Assembly (NCBI GenBank): GCA_022661535.1
Contig: JAKULF010000006.1
Coordinates: forward strand, 2,041,001 to 2,105,000
Origin: Eutypa lata
Lineage: Eukaryota; Ascomycota; Sordariomycetes; Xylariales; Diatrypaceae
Reading direction: 5' to 3'
Length of the DNA: 64,000 bases
The position numbers and the translations under genes are program-made. The notes under the pieces are model-generated. The model was not told the origin of the DNA. It was given only the letters and a program-made list of their open reading frames with translations, and did no database searches. Each line of letters opens with the position of its first letter. The first letter of the stretch is position 1. This document shows positions 1 through 12,061 of this stretch, in pieces.

Positions 1-2002
1 TCTCGGTCCGAGCAGCTCGCCAATGGACTGCAGAAAGCGCCGAGCGACGACGGGATAAACCCGCTAAAGAGACGGAACACGGAAGCCACAGTGGACTACC
101 CCCGTAGACGAGCTACAATCGCGGTAGGTGATGACATAGGAAACGCATCTAGACTGGATGTGGTCCTGACTATGGTCTCTACGTAGTGTGAAGTCTGCCG
201 CTCACGGAAATCGCGATGCGACGGTACCAAACCGAAATGCAAGCTCTGTACCGAGCTGGGTGCCGAGTGCATCTATCGAGAGCCCGGGATCAAGCTTGAC
301 GCTGGCGACAAGTTGATCCTGGAACGGTTGAGCCGGATCGAGAACCTTCTGCAGATTAACTTGGTGAACGGCCATGCTAACGGTATCCATATCTCACACG
401 ATTCGCCCCCGATCAGCAACGGAACCGCGCTGAGCGGCGACCATCTCATCGTCCAGAACCCCTCCGGAAACTTTGTCTCCATCATCCCGAACGGCGGCTT
501 GGGCACGTGGACGAGCGGGAATGGGACCAATATCTCTACAATGCCGAAAGTTCATACGAACGCTGCTTTGCATTTACTGCAGTGGCCGCTGATCCGTGAT
601 TTAGTACAGCGACCATACGATCCCCAGATCATCCTGCAACTGGAAATGGCACGTGAGCCCTTACATTCGCTAGCTAAGACTCCCTGCGTCGATCTTTCGA
701 ACACCAATGCCTACATCGAGGCGTACTTCGAAAGGGTTAATGTGTGGTATGCCTGCGTCAACCCTTACACATGGAGGAGTCACTATCGTACCGCGCTTTC
801 TACGGGTTTTCGAGAAGGTGCAGAGAGTTGCATCGTACTACTAGTACTTGCTCTCGGTCAAGCAAGTTTGAGGGGCAGTATATCCAGCATAGTGCCACAA
901 GAGGACCCCCCAGGCCTCCAGTATTTTACTGCGGCGTGGTCACTATTGCCTGGCATGATGACTGCTAATACGGTCTTGGCTGCCCAATGTCATCTCCTCG
1001 CGGCGGCATATCTCTTCTATCTAGTCAGGCCGCTCGAGGCATGGAACTTACTGTGCACAGTGAGCAGCAAATTACAACTTCTGCTTATGACCCCTACTCG
1101 AGTCCCAGAGGACCAGAGAGAGCTTTTGGAGCGTATCTATTGGAACGCATTGCTCTTCGAGAGTGACCTTCTGGCAGAGCTAGATCTCCCCCATTCTGGC
1201 GTTGTCCAATTCGAAGAAAACGTTGGACTACCTGGCGGGTTTCAAGGCGAGGAGTCTGAAGCTGTCGGCCGCGACGACCTGTGGTACTTCCTAGCAGAGA
1301 TTGCTCTCAGGAGACTCCTCAACCGCGTCAGCCAACTCATCTACTCTAAAGATTCTATGGCTTCTACGACCAGTCTGGAACCCGTTGTCGCCGAGTTGGA
1401 CTTCCAACTGACTCAGTGGTATGAGAGCCTTCCGTCGGCGTTGCAGTTTCCCTTCACCCGGACACCGCTGCCGGATCCTGTGCAGACCGTCCTTCGACTG
1501 CGATTCTTTGCGTGCCGGACGATAATCTACCGTCCGTATATCCTAGCAGTACTCGATAATGAGCAAGCTTCACTGGACCCCTCAGTCCGGGAGGCTTGCC
1601 ATAAGTGTCTAGAAGCCTCAATCCGGCAGTTGGAGCACATACCTGCACAGTAAGTACATTTATGTAACCCATGATTGGTCAATTCCCCGTCTTTCTTCGG
1701 CTGTTTTAATTGTCCGCCTAATCTGACAACTCGGCCGTAGTCATGCCGGACATATGCCCTATCTGTGGCAAGGTGCGCTGTCCATAGTTTCGCAGACGCT
1801 ACTCATTATGGGTGCTACCATGTCGCCGTCACTTTCGACTATTCTCTTGTCGTTGGTAACTCACCGGGAGGTCATTGACCAAATCATCAACGACGTCATT
1901 ATGGATATTGAGAGGATGGCAGTTCTAGCACCTAGCATCAGCATGGCCGCTGAGATCATCAAGGAGGCGGAAGTTCGGCGGCGTAACTTCCTCAGCGGCT
2001 GA
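1..2002 (+). CDS. Zn(II)2Cys6 transcription factor, 5' partial
   Basis: Nuclear DNA-binding regulator of the fungal binuclear zinc-cluster family; the gene starts before the window. Exons are 1-123, 187-1649 and 1741-2002, with introns 124-186 (GTAGGT...TAG) and 1650-1740 (GTAAGT...TAG); the frame stays open from base 1. Joining exons 1 and 2 gives the cluster CEVCRSRKSRCDGTKPKCKL followed by two more cysteines (CTELGAEC), the C-X2-C-X6-C-X5-12-C-X2-C-X6-8-C pattern. Basic residues (RRRAT) precede it. The rest, about 550 residues, resembles the alpha-helical middle homology region, with a segment containing YFERVNVWYACVNP. At least 615 residues are visible. The regulated pathway cannot be told, because no cluster of target genes adjoins it here; neighbours upstream are outside the window. 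Confidence 0.92.
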
Positions 2003-2117
2003 ACCCACCAGGACCAAAGCCCATACCAAACCACGTGGATGACGTCGTCAATCCAAATATATCTCGACTTTCTACCCTAGCGATTCCTTGATGAACCCTA
2101 CCAAGATTGCCGCACAA

Positions 2118-2303
2118 TTACAGAACGACGATCTCATTTAGGGGTCCCATATCCATGGACATTCCCAACTTCATTTGAGCTTCCCTAAATGAAAATAGCC
2201 ATCGTGTCCTGATCAGGGCCGTGTGCTTCTGACTACTTCGGTCATACTCAATGGCCGGAACGTTTTTGCGGATGATCCCTTCCAGAAGCTGGCAATATTC
2301 CAT
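2118..2303 (-). other. Possible orphan exon or gene remnant
   Basis: An open stretch of about 61 codons with protein-like composition (segments such as EYCQLLEGIIRKNVPAIE and TALIRTRWLFSFREAQMKL). A TGA lies just upstream in the same frame, so it could only be a last exon or a relic. No partner exon was found. I do not recognise the family. It sits 115 bp past the end of the zinc-cluster gene, on the other strand. Confidence 0.2.
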
Positions 2304-4741
2304 TGCAGCCCTGGATGCTCAGAACCTGAATTTTCGACAACCCCCTTTCAGCCTGGTCGGATAGTATACCCCAGATCCATCTAAGGCTGATCTAAAAGAA
2401 ACCTGTCAACAGGGCGGACGTCCAATCGCATGGGGTCCAACATGCATTCCCGGTGCTTGACTAAGTGCAGGGTGCAGAAGGATGCCTCCCCCCAGGGTTA
2501 CACTACACATAAAGATGGCAGCTAAGAAAAATCGACAAGAGATGGTTGGCGGGGAAAAGGAATTGGGGGCGGAAATGCGGCCCGGATTTCCAGACATCCC
2601 TCCCAGCCAATCAATATTTTTCCCTTAGGACCGAAATTGAAGGAACCTACAACCTCACTTCCCCAACATTGCAATGCTGATCTTATTTTTCTCCAAGGTC
2701 CGATTGCATTGCCTAGTAGTCATACACTTACAAACATTTTTCGATATCCTTGGGGAATTACCCTGTTATTATCTGCTTCCTGTCCCCCCCAAAAATCTCA
2801 TTGACGCCTATTGTTGCTCTCGGACTTCTTATTAGTCGGCAGGATATCGAGCCAGGAAATTGATTCGTCAGACCAAGACTGTCTTGTATCAGATTTAAAG
2901 CTCTTTTATGGTTGGAAAAAATAACCCGCGGTGTAACACAAAGGCAATGACTATTTTCTTATTGATGATCCTACTACCCCCTTTCTTCGGTATGAAAGGA
3001 TGTTGTTCTATTTTCGGTTGGGCGCTGAAGGTTCACTCGAGCATTTACATACTAATACCTGGAGGCTATTGTAATTTGATACTCCCCATACCTTGTTTTG
3101 AGCAGATCGTGTCGATGTACTTCCAGTCGAGAGAGCAGTGATAGGTCTGGATACCTAAGATGCTAACTCTCCTACATAACCTCCCCAGCTATCTCAAATG
3201 ATAATAAATCTATCCATCGTGACCTACGGTCTTGAAGTGTCTGTCTGACACCCTATCTAATTGGCTCTTTAACTGTCATCGTGATACATGAAGTCAGCTA
3301 GCAGCTAACAATATCCTCTCGTCACTTTCTACGGTACACCGTTTTAGTGCCGGGCATATTATAGCCTGTTATGCCCGTCTTATAGACTAAGCAATGCTTA
3401 ACACTTATGGCCAAGACACTTCTGACTCCAGTAATAATAAAAAGTCTGTTGCTATATCTCACCCGGTTAATACCTACCCAACTACCATCTTATGCAATTC
3501 AAGCTGTTGACATTGTAAGCTCTTGACTCTTCTCCCTCTCGCTTTCGCGCACGTCTTACTACATAACATGAAAAGGCCATTTCTTATGGGCCCGGATAGT
3601 CGATCACGGAGTAATTAACACACTTCTCGGTATAACCCGCCCGAGAGCCCCGGAGAAGCTCATGCCCTAGCCCCCCGCATTTCTGGTGGGTGTCCCGCCT
3701 CTTATCTAATATCTATGATACGTGAGACGGCGGGTGTGGGGGCATTGCTTCCCCTTTTAGGTCTCTCTCCTCGGCGCACCCGTCGCCTACGGCAATATAT
3801 AGACGTGTAGATCCTACCCTATAACTACCTGTCTAGCGAACTTCTTACACTTCGGACCGTCCGGCTTGATTGTGTTAAGAACTTAATAATAATAAAAGAG
3901 CCCTATAGATCCTTGGAATCGGGGGTTCTTCTCGTATAATGGCCGATCTGTCGGATTCGACAGTGATCCGAGATCCCGGCCGGTCATATCATGCCACGCT
4001 ATGCAAGGATAGGGTGAAACCCCAAGGTTTTTTTCTCTCTTTCTTATTTTCTTTCGCTCTCAGAATTACTGTGTATCCATTCCGATGGGGAAGCTGCCCA
4101 GAGATAGGACGGACACTAAATATGACGGGAGAAGTCCCTAGCAGGATACCTACATGTAGGCGTCGGCTTCCTAACCATATACGCCAGGTAGAATTGTTTT
4201 ACATTATATAGTCTCCCCACGCCGACGCCTCCGGCCCTATAGTATTGCAGGATATCTTGTACGTTGAAACCCACCAGAGACCGCTAGACGGACGTCTTTA
4301 ATCATGCAAGGGTCACCTCTGGGTTTTCTCACGTGCGCATGTTACATGCAGGTAGATACAGTAAGGCAGATTGAGAAGGACCCTGCGAGGATAGACGGTA
4401 AAGGCGATGATGATGGTAGAAAGAGGTATTGTAGATGGTGTAAGGTTTAATACAGTAATTGCATTATGTGAGGTTATTGTTCTACCTAGGCAAGGCTTGT
4501 TGCACTCGGGTCTTACACCAGTACGACTAGCTGCCGTTTAGAACGGACAGCCCTATCGACCTATTACAACAACTTGCCGGTCACACAGATCACCAGAAAC
4601 TCCCTTTTCCTCTCTCAGCCTCATTCGATTTGTATCTAGTCGTCACACACCGCCGTTCAAGCTCCCCTTCCGAAGATCTTTCCCGCATGTTTCCAGCTCG
4701 CTAAGGTCCCGTTTTCTTTCTGCACTCGCTTAGGCGGGAGC

Positions 4742-4764
4742 CTCTCTCTCTCTCTCTCTCTCTC
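4742..4764. repeat. (CT)n dinucleotide microsatellite
   Basis: Uninterrupted CT repeat of about 23 bases in the spacer; no gene overlaps it. Confidence 0.95.
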
Positions 4765-4997
4765 GCGGCTGAAGTGAGACAAGGTTTTAGGCAGTTGTGC
4801 TTGACACAATCGTGGGCGTGTTCGGCGGACGGGTATGTAGGCATGCATGTAAGGCGCGACGTTACAACCAGGCCGATTCTGGACTTGGAGACCGATTTAA
4901 AGCCTTGGCATGCCCATGTCTTTTACCTACTAACTACCTAATATGTGTGAGGCATTACGTAACTTAGGGAACCATATGTCCCCTTTCCCACTTCATC

Positions 4998-6111
4998 TCA
5001 ATCCAGCGGCCCGGTGAAATTTCTATCTTCATGTTCCCAGCCGACTCTGGGCCATCCACTCGGCAGCGAGGAAAACGGCGGCAGCGTGTACCTACCGGCG
5101 CAGGAACCGTCGCTGCAGACGGTGTCGCAGATGCCGAAGGTCTTGCAGTAGCACTCATGCGCGGAAGGGCAATGCACGGCCTCTTTACCGAAAATAACTA
5201 TCAACAGTTAGCAACAAAACAAAAAAAAAAGAAAAGTAGCCCACCAAATCGCAAATTTGGTTTCGTTGAAGAGGTAGGAAGTAATAGGTAGGTATGTGCG
5301 CGAACTTACTGTGCCACGAGAACTCGAAGATCCGCCCGCTAAGCGAGTCGTCGAGCGGCGTCGCGAGCAGCCAGTCCCGGAAGCGGACGTAGTCCTCGAT
5401 GGGCCGGCTCTGGATCGTCTCGCGCGTGACGGCGAACTGCGAGCAGCAGCCGACGGCGACGACGTCGGGGACGGGGGGCGCCCCCGGCATCAGCTCGCCC
5501 CACGCCTGCTTGTAGACGCCCTTGGCGGAGGGCGCGCCGTCGTTCGTGTGGCCCTCGTCCTCGACGGGTCTGATCTCCGACGGGCACCCGATGACCCAGA
5601 CGCAGCGGAGGTTGACGTAGCCGGCCTCGCGCAGGTGCGGCAGGCGGAGGTTGCGCAGCGCCGGCAGGGCGTCGTAGTCCGGGTCGTCGTTGTGCCACGC
5701 GAACCGCGACGCGTGGACGAACACCAGGTTCGGGGGCAGCTCCTCGTACGCGTCGATGATGTGCGTCAGGTACACCATGGCCTCGCGGCCCTTGTTCGCC
5801 GGCACCGTCAGCGGAGCGCTGGCGTTGTTCACCACGTACCGGTGCGCGCGCCACTCCGGTAGGTACCGCTCGAGCCAGCTGGTGTCCTCCTGTGCCGTGC
5901 TAGCTACTACGAGCTCGACATCGCTGCGGTATTCTTGCTGCTGCTGCTGCTGCTGCTGTACGACGGGCTCGGGTGGCGATGGATCGGTCGCTAAGATCTT
6001 ATTCCCATCGCTCGTGTCTATGATGAAGGCGTAATGATCGCGGGATACTAGCAGGACGAATAGGAAAATAAGGGCCGTTAGGAAGCAACCAGCCAGACGA
6101 GAGGTCAACAT
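4998..6111 (-). CDS. DUF3431 family protein, membrane-anchored
   Basis: Exons 6111-5310 and 5197-4998 with a 112-nt intron (GTAAGT...GCTAAC...TAG); 333 residues. The start at 6111 opens with a hydrophobic signal-anchor (about residues 5-23, LAGCFLTALIFLFVLLV), followed by a poly-Gln run of about nine residues near 55. Then comes the DUF3431 core: an ELVVAS start, a segment with NKGREAMVYLTHIID, NLVFVHASRFAWHNDD, and a cysteine-containing CCSQFAV stretch. Splicing joins FEFSWH to IIFGKEAVHCPS, the expected family ending, with a cysteine-rich tail (CYCKTFGICDTVCSDGSC). The family is fungal; some members are annotated as capsule-polysaccharide or glycosyl-transfer related, but no activity can be read from the sequence. 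A secretory-pathway location is inferred from the anchor. Confidence 0.88.
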
Positions 6112-7750
6112 AATGGCACTATAGGTGTGGAGAAAGCATCATCGAGCGATGATGTTCTTGGTGTCCTTCAAACTATAGACATTGGATTAACTATTGGGTT
6201 TATCGTTCGAATGAAGGACAGAAGGGGAAAAAAGAAAGATCCTTAGTTCAACGACGTCCGTCATCCTCCCACATCATGGCTCTTATTCAGCATGCGTTCC
6301 ACACACCAACGTCAGCTAAAATGTTAGAACATGTGCATCGCCCTCCCGAGATCCTTGTAAAAGCGGATCTTGGTTGGTACAAACTATCAGATTGGCCTTT
6401 AAATCTCATGGCGATCGGCGCCTACTACTATGTATCCCGACCGAAGCGGGCTTCACGAACGCGGGCGCTTTGTACATAAGTGCATACACATTATTTGGTT
6501 GCTCGCATCTTCTGTTACGACAAACATGCCATATGGCGATAACCACACCCAAAAAAAAAGAGATTCGTCATCGCCTATCTTGCTAAACCTTAAAATGGCC
6601 TAACCTGAGAGCCTCACTTGTGCTTAGCTCTGTCCCTAACCGTAACCGATGTATTAGGCGTCTATATAAGGCTACCCATAAGTCTAAAAGGAGCTTAGAT
6701 ACTGTCCAGAATAGCGCCCTACCGCTCTCCTAAGTGGCATGCTGACGACGACGCTCCTAGTGTTTTAACTTCGTAGGTATTCATATGCAGTTGGAGGAAA
6801 CGGCAATACTCGAAATCCGCTCTCAGCGCCTACCGATATGCAACATGTAGGGTATCAAGGCCAATGAGAAGCATCGATTTCGTTGTTGGATGGTCCTCTT
6901 ACTCCAAAGAAGCAGGCCTCGAAATCCCCGAAACCCCGTAGTGTAAGCCACAACCAACAAAAAACCGTCTATACCAGTCAGACCAGTGTAAAGGATCTTT
7001 CGCAACAATAAATAGCATTAGGGACAAATAAAATTGCACCTTATACGGCAGCTTACCACGAAGCTCCGCAATGGTAGAGACGATGGAATAATCTACATAG
7101 ATAAGTACTGTAATGATCGGAATGATCTGAAGAGAAAACCATTAGATAGTTGTGCCCTGTGATTAGAGCTACGTAGGTGCTAAAGGTGGGGGAGGGTCAA
7201 CTAATTGATGTGCAATAGCTCTACCTAGGTAGGTTGAATAAAGAGAACTAATATGAGCATTGAGGTCACCACGGTGAAACCTACGCACACAATTAGATCT
7301 GCTGATAGTTACCTTGGAACAAGGGGATACATACAAATTTCTTTAACGTGTCTTGATGAAACATGATACGCAGGCGAGATGATGTTACATGCATGTGCTT
7401 GCGGATGCATCTATGAGGCAAAAACAGATTTCGATTGCATAAAATCATGAGATCTAGGTCGCTTGTATATTGTTAATATATAAGGGGGACTTGCAAAAGG
7501 GGAATCTTCACTAAACATAACACCACCTACAAACCCCTATTATGTAGTCTTACAGCTTCACCATTCGCACTATTCCCACATATCTAGGCCAATAAACATG
7601 GTATACTACATTCTTCCCTATAGCTTCCCCCCTTCCCCTTTGCCACCGTTGACTTTAAACGTCTAAGTACCCATCGAGCCATCCCCTGCTATATAAAAAG
7701 TAGACTCGATGAGTTTAAAATAAAATAAAATCCTAAAAATTCTAATTAAC
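6112..7750. other. Intergenic spacer, 1.6 kb
   Basis: AT-rich, with short ORFs only (6276-6479, 6823-7008) and no domain or splice-linked frame. It serves as the upstream region of the DUF3431 gene and the downstream region of the FlbE-like gene. Confidence 0.6.
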
Positions 7751-9049
7751 TCATGTCTTCAATTTCCGGCCAACGCCAAGCCGTCTTGTAAAGAACCTCC
7801 GAAACCCGCCGGTTCCCGACGTCTTTGGCCGCACGCCGCTAGCATCCGCAGGTGGTGTGGCCGTCTTGTGGGCGGCAGCTGCTCCGGCCGGGAGCGGGGA
7901 CGAGGGCGGAAAGGTCACGGGTTGGGGCTCCTTCTTGAAGAAGGGAGGCGGCTTCTCTAGCACCGCGTTCCAATCCGCCTTCGCATCACGGGGGCGGGGT
8001 TTCGAGCCGAGGAATTCCGGGAGGCGGAACTTGAAGTCGTCACCACCACCACCACCACCACCACCACCACCACCAGTGTCTCCAGCGTTCCCGCCTTGTT
8101 TAGGGGGTGGGTGCTGCTGCTGCTGCCGTTGTTGTTGTTGTTGCTGCTGCTGCTCATGGTGGCCTTCGCTCGTAGCTCCGATTGTTTTATCTTCGTCCTC
8201 TTCCTGTTTGGGGGAGTATTTATCTTCCTCTTCCTCTTCCTCTTCCTCCTCCTGCTGACCGTACGCATCGCGCTCCTCGTCGCCACAGACAACAACATAC
8301 CACCGGATGAGCTCGCTGCTCTGCAACTTATCGCGCAATTTCTCGAGCCAGCCGGCGCCCTCGCGCTCCACCGCGCTGACGATGCTCCGCCCCGTCTCGT
8401 CGCTCCTCGAACCACCGCTACTATTACTACTACTACTACTACTACTACCCATAGCCTTGTAGTCCCTCGACCGCTCGAGCGCATCGTAGCGCAGCATCTC
8501 CTCGACGACCGGGGCGGACGTGTCCACGCGCACCACGTGGTCCGCGACGTAGGCCCATGGTCCGCTGACGATGGATAGGTTCGACGGGTCGAACTCCTCT
8601 AGCAGCGTCACGGCGGACCAATCGCTGGGAGGTGGAAGCTCTTCTTCCCCGCCGCCAGGCAGGTCTGGTAGCTGGGGAAGAGTGGGTGATGTGGATGGCT
8701 CGCCGTCGTCGTCGGTTCTTGGCCGCCTACTTGGCGACTTGCCACGCTTGGTAGCTATCTCTTGGGTGTGGGTACCGCCGCCACCGCCGGATGTTGCCGG
8801 ATCGCCCTGCTGACCCAAGGCACCGGGAGAGCTCTGTAGTGGTGGTGGCGCGAGATCGTCGCTGTCGTGTGGCCTCCCGTCCCGATACGGGAGGAAGTCG
8901 AAGAGCTCGTAAAACTGGGTGAGCAGCGCGTCGGAGCTCCGCGGGGCCACGACCCACCCGGGCGCCGCGTCCTCGACGTCTTGGACGATGACAAAGAACC
9001 GAATCGCGTCACGGTGCCAGCGGAACCCGTGGCAGAGATATGTGGGCAT
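7751..9049 (-). CDS. FlbE-like developmental regulator
   Basis: Single-exon gene, 432 residues. The N terminus MPTYLCHGFRWHRDAIRFFV followed by VEDAAPGWVV matches the opening of the FlbE family, known from Aspergillus as an upstream activator of asexual sporulation. Two further blocks fit the family: LLEEFDPSNLSI with PWAYVADHVVRVD (about residues 150-180) and WYVVVCGDEERDAYG (about 250-265). Between and after them lie long homopolymers: about 9 Glu near 270, two Gln runs near 300, about 12 Gly near 330, and a Ser run near 205. The Ser, Gly and Gln runs are (codon)n repeats at DNA level. In Aspergillus FlbE works with FlbB at hyphal tips; that role here is inferred from similarity only. Confidence 0.72.
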   Translation of the reverse strand: MPTYLCHGFRWHRDAIRFFVIVQDVEDAAPGWVVAPRSSDALLTQFYELFDFLPYRDGRPHDSDDLAPPPLQSSPGALGQQGDPATSGGGGGTHTQEIATKRGKSPSRRPRTDDDGEPSTSPTLPQLPDLPGGGEEELPPPSDWSAVTLLEEFDPSNLSIVSGPWAYVADHVVRVDTSAPVVEEMLRYDALERSRDYKAMGSSSSSSSNSSGGSRSDETGRSIVSAVEREGAGWLEKLRDKLQSSELIRWYVVVCGDEERDAYGQQEEEEEEEEEDKYSPKQEEDEDKTIGATSEGHHEQQQQQQQQRQQQQHPPPKQGGNAGDTGGGGGGGGGGGDDFKFRLPEFLGSKPRPRDAKADWNAVLEKPPPFFKKEPQPVTFPPSSPLPAGAAAAHKTATPPADASGVRPKTSGTGGFRRFFTRRLGVGRKLKT

Positions 9050-11044
9050 TTTTTAATATAATATAATAATATATAATGTTATTACAATTAGTAGTGGTTT
9101 TTTTTTTAATATGGTATTATTATTACGTGAAAAGAAACTGCTGTCGAGCCACGATGGGTAGCGAGCGGCATGTATGTCTAAGACAAGACGGTTTTGGTGG
9201 TCGTGCTATGTGTGGGGAAGTGATCTGAGCTGAACTCATCTCACATTTTTTTTGTCTTACCCGGTCACGACAGGACAGATCTGGCAGGTAGGTAATTGGG
9301 TATGTAGGTATCTGGTGATTCTAAGCACAGCTCAAGCCACTCGGGCACACTGCAGTGCTGCTGATTGCAACCCGAGTCTCTGAACGGTCATAATCGCAGC
9401 TATAGGTAGTTTGAGACGACAAGACGTGTGAGGGTGGTTGTGCCTCGTGATCGATTAGGAAGGAGCTGAAGTTCCCGTCTGCCAATCAATGTCAGCTATA
9501 GAACTTTCCATGCAACGCCGCTGGTTTTTCTATGCGTCTTCTATGTATGTGACGAGATCTGGGTGAAGACAGATCTGGCCGTAAAGACGTAAAAAGACGC
9601 TCCGTCTTACTGGCGGGTCAGAGGTAAAGTCGTTGGAGCTGGTCCACCTTTCGGCACTTCAGATAAGCCAGTGGTAATGCTACAACATCAGCACCTTTGC
9701 AACCCCACATGCATAGTCACATTGTCTTATAAGTAGTCACGAAGTGACTTCCTTTAATGACGAGCCAGTGAATCTGATAAGAAAGTCCTAATACTACATA
9801 TATCAAGGGTGTTACCATCATAATAGATACTCGCTTGGCATGAGTTTCTTGACCGAAAAATTGGCGGGTAATCGTATGAGTTGTTGGCTGTCAGCAGACT
9901 GTGTAGCTCTAATATCTTTAATATCTAGCCGATTCATCTATGTATCAATGCGTTGCTCGTATATGTAGCTACTGAGGAGACACCTGAGTTGCATCCTATC
10001 TCCATCTGTGATGGCGTCGGAGGCCTGAGTTGTTCTACATAGGTAGGTGCCATCACTTATATCTAATGATTGCACGGTATTCCTAGTGTGTATGTAAATA
10101 GACATAGGCGAATATGAAAGTCGCGGCTAACGAGACTACTTAGCAGTGATATCTGCTACCTACGTAGTCCAACTAAGTTGCCGAATGTTGAAGTAATTTC
10201 CTTTTGAATCTCATGTTGATTTTTAGGCAAGTGACAAGTTAGAATGACGTTCTCAAGTCACACGGATTGTCTAATTGTGTTGTACAATTTCGCAATGGGA
10301 ACAAAGCTACGGCGGCAGGGCGGGTGAGGTAAGTATTCGCCGAGTATCGTCGTCATCGAACCTATCTCATAGACCTCGTTAGGTTCACTGGCATGTTTGA
10401 TCATGACGTCTACCTTTAATAAGTATATTTCGCAGAAAACAGCTAACTACAATCAATGTAAGTTTTGAAGTTATATAAGCTAAACTCGTCTCTGTGTCTT
10501 GACAAACTGTACATCCATCCTCATTTGGATCTTGGCATGATGTCAAGTTTCCTAGGCTATTCCGGTTCAGCAAAAACACAGCCATTGTAATATCCATAAA
10601 TCAGCCTCAGCTCGCAAATCACTAGCCCTATGAATGAGACGAAGGATTTTGACAGCAATACCATTGTGCCGATCATACACCATCTCGTGTAAATAACCAA
10701 TATGATTCGTCGGTCACGGGGATGGACACAAGGCAGAGTAGTGGCCATGCCCGTAAGACAATTCCCCCTTTTTGGTAAGAATGACATCGGGCTGTGTATG
10801 GTCAAACAGCTTCGTGCCTTAAAAACTTATTGGAAGAGTAAATGTGAAAAGATTATATAAGTGGGAGTAGGAACATCAGGTCTTTCTTTGCTCTTGTAGT
10901 TAGATAGAACTTCTTACGCAGAAGAGTCAAGACTTATTGCTTCATATATCATCGTATCTTGTGGTACATTATACTCAAACCAGTTACCGCAGAGCATAAA
11001 AGAACTACTTAAACCGCATACTCTCATAACCACCACCTTCCATA
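9050..11044. other. Intergenic spacer, 2 kb (divergent promoter region)
   Basis: Lies between two divergent genes (FlbE-like and the small membrane protein). AT-rich, with no recognisable gene. Two overlapping ORFs at 10385-10805 on the minus strand share protein-like stretches in different frames and could be a relic, but no family is recognised. Confidence 0.55.
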
Positions 11045-11485
11045 ATGCCAGCCGTCTCAGCAGTTTCAGCAAGACGTGCTATATACGATGCCGCCGTAAC
11101 CCACATCAAGCGCGACTTCAGTTCCGATTATGACAACACGCGTAACACGGTACAAACCGGACAGCGGGCCGTCGGCGGTGCCATCATCGCCGTCATCGTC
11201 ATCGTCGTCGTCCTATTCATCGCCTCCTGCTTCGCGGGCTGCTGCGTCTACAGCCGGATACAGAAGAGAAAACAGGAGCGCAGGAATCAGGAGACGAAGA
11301 ATTCCGCTCCCAACACCTACCCACAATACCCACAATACGGACCACCTGGTGGCACCTTTGATCCGGTCGCCGCCCCGGCCCCGGCATACACGCCAGGCTA
11401 TACCGGTGGGAATTACGATGGGGGTGCCGCTGGCGGTGCTCACGGTGGTGGCGGACACTCCGGTGGGCCCACGGGCAGCTCGTGA
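11045..11485 (+). CDS. Small single-pass membrane protein, hypothetical
   Basis: 146 residues, single exon. A polar N terminus of about 42 residues is followed by one strong transmembrane helix (about 44-66, AVGGAIIAVIVIVVVLFIAS), a short cysteine pair (CFAGCC), a basic stop-transfer stretch (RIQKRKQERR), and a Pro/Tyr/Gly-rich tail with YPQYPQYGPP and many glycines. The start lies in a good context (CATAATGCC). There is no cleavable signal, so a type III or type I-like orientation with a cytosolic basic tail is inferred. No family recognised; similar short TM proteins with Gly/Pro-rich tails are common in fungi. Confidence 0.65.
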   Translation: MPAVSAVSARRAIYDAAVTHIKRDFSSDYDNTRNTVQTGQRAVGGAIIAVIVIVVVLFIASCFAGCCVYSRIQKRKQERRNQETKNSAPNTYPQYPQYGPPGGTFDPVAAPAPAYTPGYTGGNYDGGAAGGAHGGGGHSGGPTGSS

Positions 11486-12061
11486 AAGTTGGATGATCCA
11501 AAATCGATGATCTAACGATACCATGAAAACAATACGCCTGTGGAGAGAGGCATATATAGTAGGACAATAGGGGATATTTGAAGGTGGAGTTGGGCGATAC
11601 CATTTGATTTCATACCTGTATACATGTACAAACAAGATGAAAATATATCATCTCCTTTTCACTTGTCTTATGATAATAGGGGTAACGCTTACGTATAGTA
11701 CTGCGATATCGCTTTGCAGCTATCACGGTATGGGATAATTGAATAAGTTATGATTGATAATTTCTATTTAGATCTAATAAAAGCAAAATGCCACCTACCT
11801 TGCTATGCGTCTATTTTGTGTGTGTGTTTATACGCATATGTAATAGTAATGCAATAAATAATGATAGACAGGCGGAGGAAAGATGAACCTGGTATCAGAT
11901 TGCATCATCAATCGCTGATAAAACGCTTGTTTTTCTCGTTTTTTTGAGTTTTATTCTATTTTAATAAAAGACAAAGGGAAAACGTGAAAGAAAAAAAAAG
12001 AGTGACAAAAGGAGAGAAGACTGACTGGCTATGTTTTCAAGTCACTCACTCACTCACTCAC
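11486..12061. repeat. Convergent 3' spacer ending in an (ACTC)n repeat
   Basis: Spacer between the small membrane protein and the RING gene. An (ACTC)n tract at 12042-12065 runs into the last codons of the RING gene, so its stop codon lies in the microsatellite. Confidence 0.75.

Larger units (their letters stand above)
2003..4997. other. Intergenic spacer, about 3 kb
   Basis: No convincing multi-exon gene found. It contains a possible orphan exon (2118-2303, listed separately), a (CT)n run at 4742-4764, and a 10-bp inverted repeat (4158-4167 with 4221-4230). ORFs at 2908-3141 and 3939-4211 have no recognisable domain. Confidence 0.6.

Noticed and set aside
5296..5862. 188-codon ORF antisense to the DUF3431 gene
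   Set aside because: Val/Arg-rich shadow of the GC-rich exon; the minus-strand frame matches a known family and splices correctly.
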